Positions 29,801 through 38,800 of a stretch of DNA of 64,000 nt are shown in pieces. Below the pieces are notes generated by a model that was not told the origin of the DNA, made no database searches, and saw nothing but the letters and a program-made list of their open reading frames with translations. Source of the stretch: Sipunculus nudus (taxonomy: Eukaryota; Annelida; Sipuncula; Golfingiida; Sipunculidae); assembly GCA_026874595.1 (NCBI GenBank), contig CM049315.1, positions 5,950,664 through 6,014,663 of the forward strand, read 5' to 3'. Position numbers and translations under genes: made by a program. Numbering within the stretch: the stretch's first letter is position 1; every line of letters starts with the position of its first letter.

Positions 29801-32800
29801 TGAACACCACAATAGGCCTTCAGTGTTCAGACTGTGAATATTCTATTAAAAGTACCATCACAGTGAACACCACATTAGGCCTGCAGTGTTCAGACTGTGA
29901 ATATTCTTTTTTAAGTACCATCACAGAGAACACCACATTAGGCCTGCAGTGTTCAGACTGTGAATATTCTATTATAAGTACCATCACAGTGAACACCACA
30001 ATAGGCCTTCAGTGTCCAGACTGTGAATATTCTATTAAAAGTACCATCACAGTGAACACCACATTAGGCCTGCAGTGTTCAGACTGTGAATGTTCTATTA
30101 TAAGTACCATCACAGTGAACACCACAATAGGCCTTCAGTGTTCAGACTGTGAATATTCTATTATAAGTACCATCACAGTGAACACCACAATAGGTCTGCA
30201 GTGTTCAGACTGTGAATATTCTATTATAAGTACCATCACAGTGAACACCACAATAGGTCTGCAGTGTTGAGACTGTGAATATTCTATTATAAGTACCATC
30301 ACAGTGAACACCACAATAGGTCTGCAGTGTTTAGACTGTGAATATTCTTTTGTAAGTACCATCACAGTGAACACCACATTAGGCCTGCAGTGTTCAGACT
30401 GTGAATGTTCTATTATAAGTACCATCACAGAGAACACCACATTAGGCCTTCAGTGTCCAGACTGTGAATATTCTATTATAAGTACCATCACAGTGAACAA
30501 CACAATAGGTCTGCAGTGTTCAGAATGTGAATATTCTATTATAAGTACCATCACAGTGAACACCACAATAGGTCTGCAGTGTTTAGACTGTGAATATTCT
30601 TTTATAAGTACCATCACAGTGAACAACACAATAGGTCTGCAGTGTTCAGAATGTGAATATTCTATTATAAGTACCATCACAGTGAACACCACAATAGGTC
30701 TGCAGTGTTCAGACTGTGAATATTCTATTATAAGTACCATCACAGTGAACACCACAATAGGTCTGCAGTGTTTAGACTGTGAATATTCTATTATAAGTAC
30801 CATCACAGTGAACACCACAATAGGTCTGCAGTGTTTAGAATGTGAATATTCTATTATAAGTACCATCACAGTGAACACCACAATAGGTCTGCAGTGTTTA
30901 GACTGTGAATATTCTTTTATAAGTACCATCACAGTGAACACCACAATAGGTCTGCAGTGTTTAGAATGTGAATATTCTATTATAAGTACCATCACAGTGA
31001 ACACCACAATAGGTCTGCAGTGTTTAGACTGTGAATATTCTTTTGTAAGTACCATCACAGTGAACACCACAATAGGTCTGCAGTGTTCAGACTGTGAATA
31101 TTCTTTTGTAAGTACCATCACAGTGAACACCACATTAGGCCTGCAGTGTTTAGAATGTGAATATTCTATTATAAGTACCATCACAGTGAACACCACAATA
31201 GGTCTGCAGTGTTTAGAATGTGAATATTCTATTATAAGTACCATCACAGTGAACACCACAATAGGTCTGCAGTGTTTAGACTGTGAATATTCTTTTGTAA
31301 GTACCATCACAGTGAACACCACAATAGGTCTGCAGTGTTCAGACTGTGAATATTCTTTTGTAAGTACCATCACAGTGAACACCACATTAGGCCTGCAGTG
31401 TTCAGACTGTGAATATTCTTTTGTAAGTACCATCACAGTGAACACCACAATAGGTCTGCAGTGTTCAGACTGTGAATATTCTTTTGTAAGTACCATCACA
31501 GAGAACACCACAATAGGTCTGCAGTGTTTAGAATGTGAATATTCTATTATAAGTACCATCACAGTGAACACCACAATAGGTCTGCAGTGTTTAGACTGTG
31601 AATATTCTTTTTTAAGTACCATCACAGAGAACACCACATTAGGCCTGCAGTGTTCAGACTGTGAATATTCTATTATAAGTACCATCACAGTGAACACCAC
31701 AATAGGCCTTCAGTGTCCAGACTGTGAATATTCTATTATAAGTACCATCACAGTGAACACCACATTAGGCCTGCAGTGTTTAGACTGTGAATATTCTTTT
31801 GTAAGTACCATCACAGTGAACACCACATTAGGCCTGCAGTGTTCAGACTGTGAATGTTCTATTATAAGTACCATCACAGAGAACACCACATTAGGCCTTC
31901 AGTGTCCAGACTGTGAATATTCTTTTGTAAGTACCATCACAGTGAACACCACAATAGGTCTGCAGTGTTCAGACTGTGAATATTCTATTATAAGTACCAT
32001 CACAGTGAACACCACAATAGGTCTGCAGTGTTCAGACTGTGAATATTCTATTATAAGTACCATCACAGTGAACACCACAATAGGTCTGCAGTGTTCAGAC
32101 TGTGAATATTCTTTTGTAAGTACCATCACAGTGAACACCACATTAGGCCTGCAGTGTTTAGACTGTGAATATTCTTTTGTAAGTACCATCACAGTGAACA
32201 CCACATTAGGCCTGCAGTGTTCAGACTGTGAATGTTCTATTATAAGTACCATCACAGAGAACACCACATTAGGCCTTCAGTGTCCAGACTGTGAATATTC
32301 TTTTGTAAGTACCATCACAGTGAACACCACAATAGGTCTGCAGTGTTCAGACTGTGAATATTCTATTATAAGTACCATCACAGTGAACACCACATTAGGC
32401 CTGCAGTGTTCAGACTGTGAATATTCTATTATAAGTACCATCACAGTGAACACCACAATAGGTCTGCAGTGTTCAGACTGTGAATATTCTTTTATAAGTA
32501 CCATCACAGTGAACACCACAATAGGTCTGCAGTGTTTAGACTGTGAATATTCTTTTGTAAGTACCATCACAGTGAACACCACATTAGGCCTTCAGTGTTC
32601 AGACTGTGAATATTGTATTGTAAGTACCATAACAGAGAACACCACATTAGGCCTTCAGTGTCCAGACTGTGAATATTTTATTGTAAGTACCATCACAGTG
32701 AACACCACATTAGGTCTGCAGTGTTCAGACTGTGAATATTCTTTTTTAAGTACCATCACAGAGAACACCACAGTTGGTCTGCAGTGTTCAGGCTGTGAAT

Positions 32801-35800
32801 ATTCTATTATAAGTACCATCACAGTGAACACCACATTAGGCCTTCAGTGTTCAGACTGTGAATATTTAATTGTAAGTACCATCACAGTAAACACCACATT
32901 AGATCTGCAGTGTTCAGACTGTGAATATTCTATTTTAAGTACCATCACAGAGAACACCACAGTTGGTCTGCAGTGTTCAGACTGTGAATATATTATTGTA
33001 AGTACCATCACAGAGAACACCACAGTTGGTCTGCAGTGTTCAGACTGTGAATATTTTATTGTGAGTACCATCACAGAGAACACCACAGAAGGTCTACAGT
33101 GTTCAGTATAGCAATAAACAATGTAAAAGCTCTCTCACCACCCTACCCTTTTGCAGTTATCAATATAAAATTGACTGCACAATATTTTATATTTCTCTTA
33201 TGCCCTTATGTTAGATAAAAATATATGTTTTTAATAATAAATTAATGAAAACTTATTGAAGTAGAACAAACTGTTTCAAATTTCAAAAGTATATGTGGTT
33301 CTTGTGACCATTTCTTGACATGAATGGCTCACTCAAGTACAGTTTGGACAGCTTTTGTGATATTTTATTAATGGCAAAATAATTAAATCACACAAAATGT
33401 TAAATATATATTTATAAAATTATAAATTGACATAACCATACAGTACACATTTTTTCTTTCAGTTTGGGATTGATGGAAATGAATCTCTGTACAATGAACA
33501 CATACGCCCCCTAGTGTATGTTTGTGCCATTATCCTGCCTGTAGCGTACATCATTGGTCTAGTCTTCAGCCACAAAACTCACCGAGCTCATGTGTATGAC
33601 ACCTACAAGTCAGACAGTAATGGTGAGTCCTTGTTGCTGAGTCTTTGTAGTCTCAGGTTTATAAAAGAAGAGGAGGCCAAGCTGGCATTTAAAGAGAACA
33701 CAATACCTACAGTGCTTTAATCATACACTTATAAAGCTGTGTTACCATGTGCCTGTATATGCATGAATAAATTGGTGTGTTTCATTTTGTGTATACATGC
33801 ATATACATTGTATTCATAGATATTCAAGGCTTCCCCCCAACAAGTAGGCTGGAGTGACATCATTTAACTAGGAATGCCTTAGACTAAGACCCTTTGCAAG
33901 AAATCCACTCGTGCACATATAAAATATAAAATAATTGTTTATCACATATCCTCTGTCATGAACCTATTTAGCATTGTTCTGTCTTGTTTCCACATGTAGC
34001 TTAGCCCTGAACTTTATATAAAATTTGAGTAAAGATTGCCATTTAATTTATTTTTTAACTTCAGAAAGTTTAAAATTGGTGAGGTATATAATCTTCTGAA
34101 TTGTAACTACATTGTTTTGTACAAGCATTGGATAAGTTTTATTAAAATTTATGTCATACCAGTAGTTGGTGAATAGTAACGTGTAAGAACTTTCAGGTGA
34201 TGAGCTAATCCTCTTTAATGTCTACTTTTGTCTGTAGAGGGCCACGGTCATGTGACCGCTTAATGTCTAATGTCTACTTTTGCCTGTCGAGGGCCACAGT
34301 CACGTGACGGCTTAATGTCTAATGTCTTCTTTTGCCTGTAGAGGGCCACGGTCATGTGACCGCTCACTGGGGACGGCTGAAGAGCATCTTGATCCTGGTG
34401 GTATCTACAGTGCTGATGTCACTGTGTGCGGAGCTGGTCACAGACAACATACAGCCGCTGTTACAGCGCTCTGGAGTCAGTGTGGTCAGTGTTAACTCAG
34501 TTCTTGAGAACTGAGTAGTGACTTTGTAACAGGAAAGTTTTATTTGGAGACACATTTCTAGGAATTTCCTGCTAAGACAAGTTTGTCTCAACTGATAAAT
34601 GAATCCAATATGAATACAGATGCATTCCTTTTTATACATCTATCTGTGACAGGACATATTATGATATACCTGTCATCTTTGAGTGTTGCTGCGATAATTT
34701 GCTAATTTCATGAAATTCACCATAACTACTTATCAACAGATTATCTCGCTCGTGTTCCATTATTGGCAAAATCCACACATATAAGGTCAGAGGTCACAAG
34801 GATACTCTGTAGTATCACCGTGATAACTTAACCATGAATATGATGGATTTTTATAAAACTCAAGAGAAATATTAATCCATATAATATCTCACCTTAGTTT
34901 GATTTCCAGCAAAATGCATGCATATTTAATGAGGTCAGAGGGCACCAGACTTTTGTTATGCCAAGATTACTTACCACAAATATGATTGATTTTCATGAAA
35001 CTCGTTATGAATAATAACCAGAAACTGTATTACATTCTCAGCATATCACATATTTGAGGAGGTCAGATGTTACAAGATAACAGTGGTTTATATAGATAAG
35101 ATTATATGAACTGATAGTAATATTTTATTGTATCGCCAGACATAGTCTGGAGATACTATGGTTTAGGCATGGTCGTGCCGCCGCTGCCGCAGAGATTTCT
35201 TTTTGGACACAATAACTCAAAAAATATTTCACGGATCTTTACCAAACTTGGTATATGTATAGATATGGGTGAGAGGACGACGCCTATTTAAAATGAGGTC
35301 ATGACCTCAACTAGGAGAGTGACCTTGACCTTGAATAGGTTCAATTTTTGGGGAAAATCACACAAATTCTTAAATATCTCAAGAAAACTTGCATGGATTG
35401 ATCCCAAAATCAAGTTGATCGAAGATCATGGATAGGGTTGTCATGTTCCAGAAACTGGTGGCGCCACCTGTTATTTTTTACTTGTTTTCATGCCGTTTAA
35501 TATCCCCAAAATTGCTACTTGACAGTACTGTGAGCATTATAAGTCAAAAACTAATGGACAGATTTCTTTCATATTATGAAAATACATAGATATGGATTAT
35601 GGGATGATGTTTATTTAAATTGGGGTCATGACCTTTCCTATGAGAGTGGCCTTGACCTTGAATATTGCCATATATGGTGAAAATCACACAAAATCATTAA
35701 TTTCTCAATAAGGGATGCATGCATTGGTCCAAAAATCAACTTGACCGAAGTTCTTGGATAGTAATGTCATGTACCAGAAACGGGTGGCGCTCCCTGTTAT

Positions 35801-38800
35801 TCTTTTACTTGTTTTCGTGCCGTTTTATACCCAATCATTGCCACTTAACAGTACATTTATAACCTGTTAGCATTATAAGTCAAAAAATAATGGACAGATT
35901 TCTTTCATATTATGCATATACATAGACATGGGTTATGGGATGATGTATATATAAATTGGGGTCATGACCTTTCCTATTAGAGTGGCCTTGACCTTGAATA
36001 TTGCCATATATGGTGAAAATTACACAAAATCATTAATATCTCAATAAGGGATGCATGCAATGGTCCCAAAAATCAACATGTTCGAAGATCTTGGAAAGTA
36101 TTGTCATGTACCAGAAACAGGTGGCGCCACCTGTTATTTTTTACTTGTTTTCATGCCGTTTAATATCCCCAAAATTGCTACTTGACAGTACTGTGAGCAT
36201 TATAAGTCAAAAACTAATGGACAGATTTCTTTCATATTATGCAAATACATAGATATGGATTATGGGATGATGTTTATTTAAATTGGGGTCATGACCTTTC
36301 CTATGAGAGTGGCCTTGACCTTGAATATTGCCATATATGGTGAAAATCACACAAAATCATTAATTTCTCAATAAGGGATGCATGCATTGGTCCAAAAATC
36401 AACTTGACGGAAGTTCTTGGATAGTAATGTCATATACCGGAAACAGGTGGCCCCACCTGTTATTCTTTTACTTGTTTTCGTGCCGTTTTATACCCCATCA
36501 TTGCCACTTAACAGTACATTTATAACCTGTGAGCATTATAAGTCAAAAACTAATGGACAGATTTCTTTCATATTATGCTTATACATAGACATGGGTTATG
36601 GGATGATGTATATATAAATTGGGGTCATGACCTTTCCTATTAGAGTGGCCTTGACCTTGAATATTGCCATATATGGTGAAAATTACACAAAATCATTAAT
36701 ATCTCAATAAGGGATGCATGCATTGGTCCAAAAATCAACATGTTCGAAGATCTTGGAAAGTATTGTCATGTACCGGAAACAGGTGGCGCCACCTGTTATT
36801 CTTTAACTTGTTTTGTGCCGTTAAATACCCCATCATTGCCATTTATCAGTACTGTGAGCATTATAAGTAAAAAACTAATGGACAAATTTCTTTCATATTA
36901 TGAAAATACATAGATATGGATTATGGGATGATGTTTATTTAAATTGGGGTCATGACCTTTCCAATGAGTGGCCTTGACCTTGAATATTGCCATATATGGT
37001 GAAAATCACACAAAATCATTAATTTCTCAATAAGGGATGCATGCATTGGTCCAAAAATCAACTTGAACGAAGATCTTGGATAGTGTTGTCATGTACGGGA
37101 AACAGGTGGTGCCACCTGTTATTATATTACTTGTTTTCGTGCTGTTTAATACCCCATCATTGCCACTTAACAGTATTGTGAGCATTATAAGTCAAAAACT
37201 AATGGACAGATTTCTTGCATATACATAGACATGGGTTAGGGGATGATGTATATTGAAATTTGGATCATGACCTTTTCTATGAGAATGACCTTTTCTATGA
37301 GTGTGGTCTGATATTAATTGTTGCTGAAGATTGGGGGCCTATTCTTAAAGGGGGGGGGGGATTAATTGTCTGGGGATACTATGGCACCTGCGGTGCCAAG
37401 AAATATCTAGTTTTCATATGCTTTTTTTTAAACTTTTTCAGTACTTTATTGGTGTGACTCTTCTTGCACTGGTGCCAGATATTCCAGAGATTGTGAATGG
37501 AATACAGTTTGCTCTTAAGAACAACATATTTCTCAGGTAAGAGACCTTTTGTTTGCTTTATCATTTTTCCTCTACTCCAGCAGTTCTAACAGAGTAAACA
37601 TCTGAGATATTGTTCCATTTTTAAGCCTGTTTTATTTGCAGTAAAAATTTTTAAGGTGGAGCTATTAATTATAAGAAATATGATAATTCTTATTTATTTT
37701 CAGTTCCAAATTGTTTTCTCTGTGTAATAAAATATTTGTTGCTTTTTCCAAGATTACAATACTGAAGAATTTTCACTATTTATCATGGGGTCTTTGTGCT
37801 TTTGTTTCACTGAATTAGCTGATAAGAATTTTACACATTACAGATATCAAATATCATCAGTATATGAAATCATCATTATTTGTGCTTTTCCTACATTTCT
37901 GGTCTAAACTGGTTTACTTTGACACTGATTATTTAAACAGTCCACAAATCTGACTGATTTTAAAAAAAAGTGAAGTCCTGCACATGAATGACCTGGCACA
38001 AAGAGATCAAAAGTGAAGGACACAAGGACTTAGTAGATTTATGATCAGATTAAATGCATGTAATACATCACAACTGCTGGAATAGATAATGTTCAATCGG
38101 TGGTAGGAATCGGTTGTAAAATCATATTCAGTGATTGAAAGATAATACACAACCAATGATTGATTATTAATCAGGTATTTTCATACCACCTATATTACCG
38201 TGAAATATGCTGTAAAGAATTTTAACTAAATATTGACTGAGTAAATTCAGTCTTATTTGTACATCATTCTGAAAGCTCAAGGTACTGGCCTTGTTGTTGA
38301 CACTTTATTTTTTGCCCAAGGTTAGGTATGCTGTGACAGAATAATAATATATTTATTCTGGATTATGTGACATCTTTGGATATGCATACATCATCGTTTG
38401 TGATCAGTTGTGCAAAAATGCAATTAATTTAATTTATTATGAAAGAAAACTATCAATCATCAAAATAATTAATTAATTGTCACAGTTCATATGTATCACA
38501 TGTAACATAGGTGTGACCCTCACAGAATCCTGGCTTTGTAGATCAGATGTCAAAAGCAACTAGTTATAAAAGGATTATACAACCTAATTTTGTACATGTT
38601 ATACCAGTGTCTGGCCTGCCACTTGTTGGTATTATGATCTACAGACTGATTTGTTACCTTTTGTTTACAGTATAGAGGTTGGCAGTTGCATAGCAACACA
38701 GGTGTGTATGCTGCAGATACCCATCCTGGTCCTTGCTAATGTTATATATGTAAGTATCTACATGCAACAAAATATATAAATATATCTATATGCAATAAAA

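Noticed and set aside
30450-31700. 416-codon open frame on the - strand inside the 63-bp array
   Set aside because: It is the antisense of a 63-bp repeat whose unit happens to lack stops on both strands; it has no start context, splice sites or family similarity.
30304-33111. 935-codon + strand frame as a stand-alone repeat protein
   Set aside because: It starts at GTG inside the array, is in the frame of exon 12 and is most simply intronic repeat copied from the exon end; a separate gene has no support.
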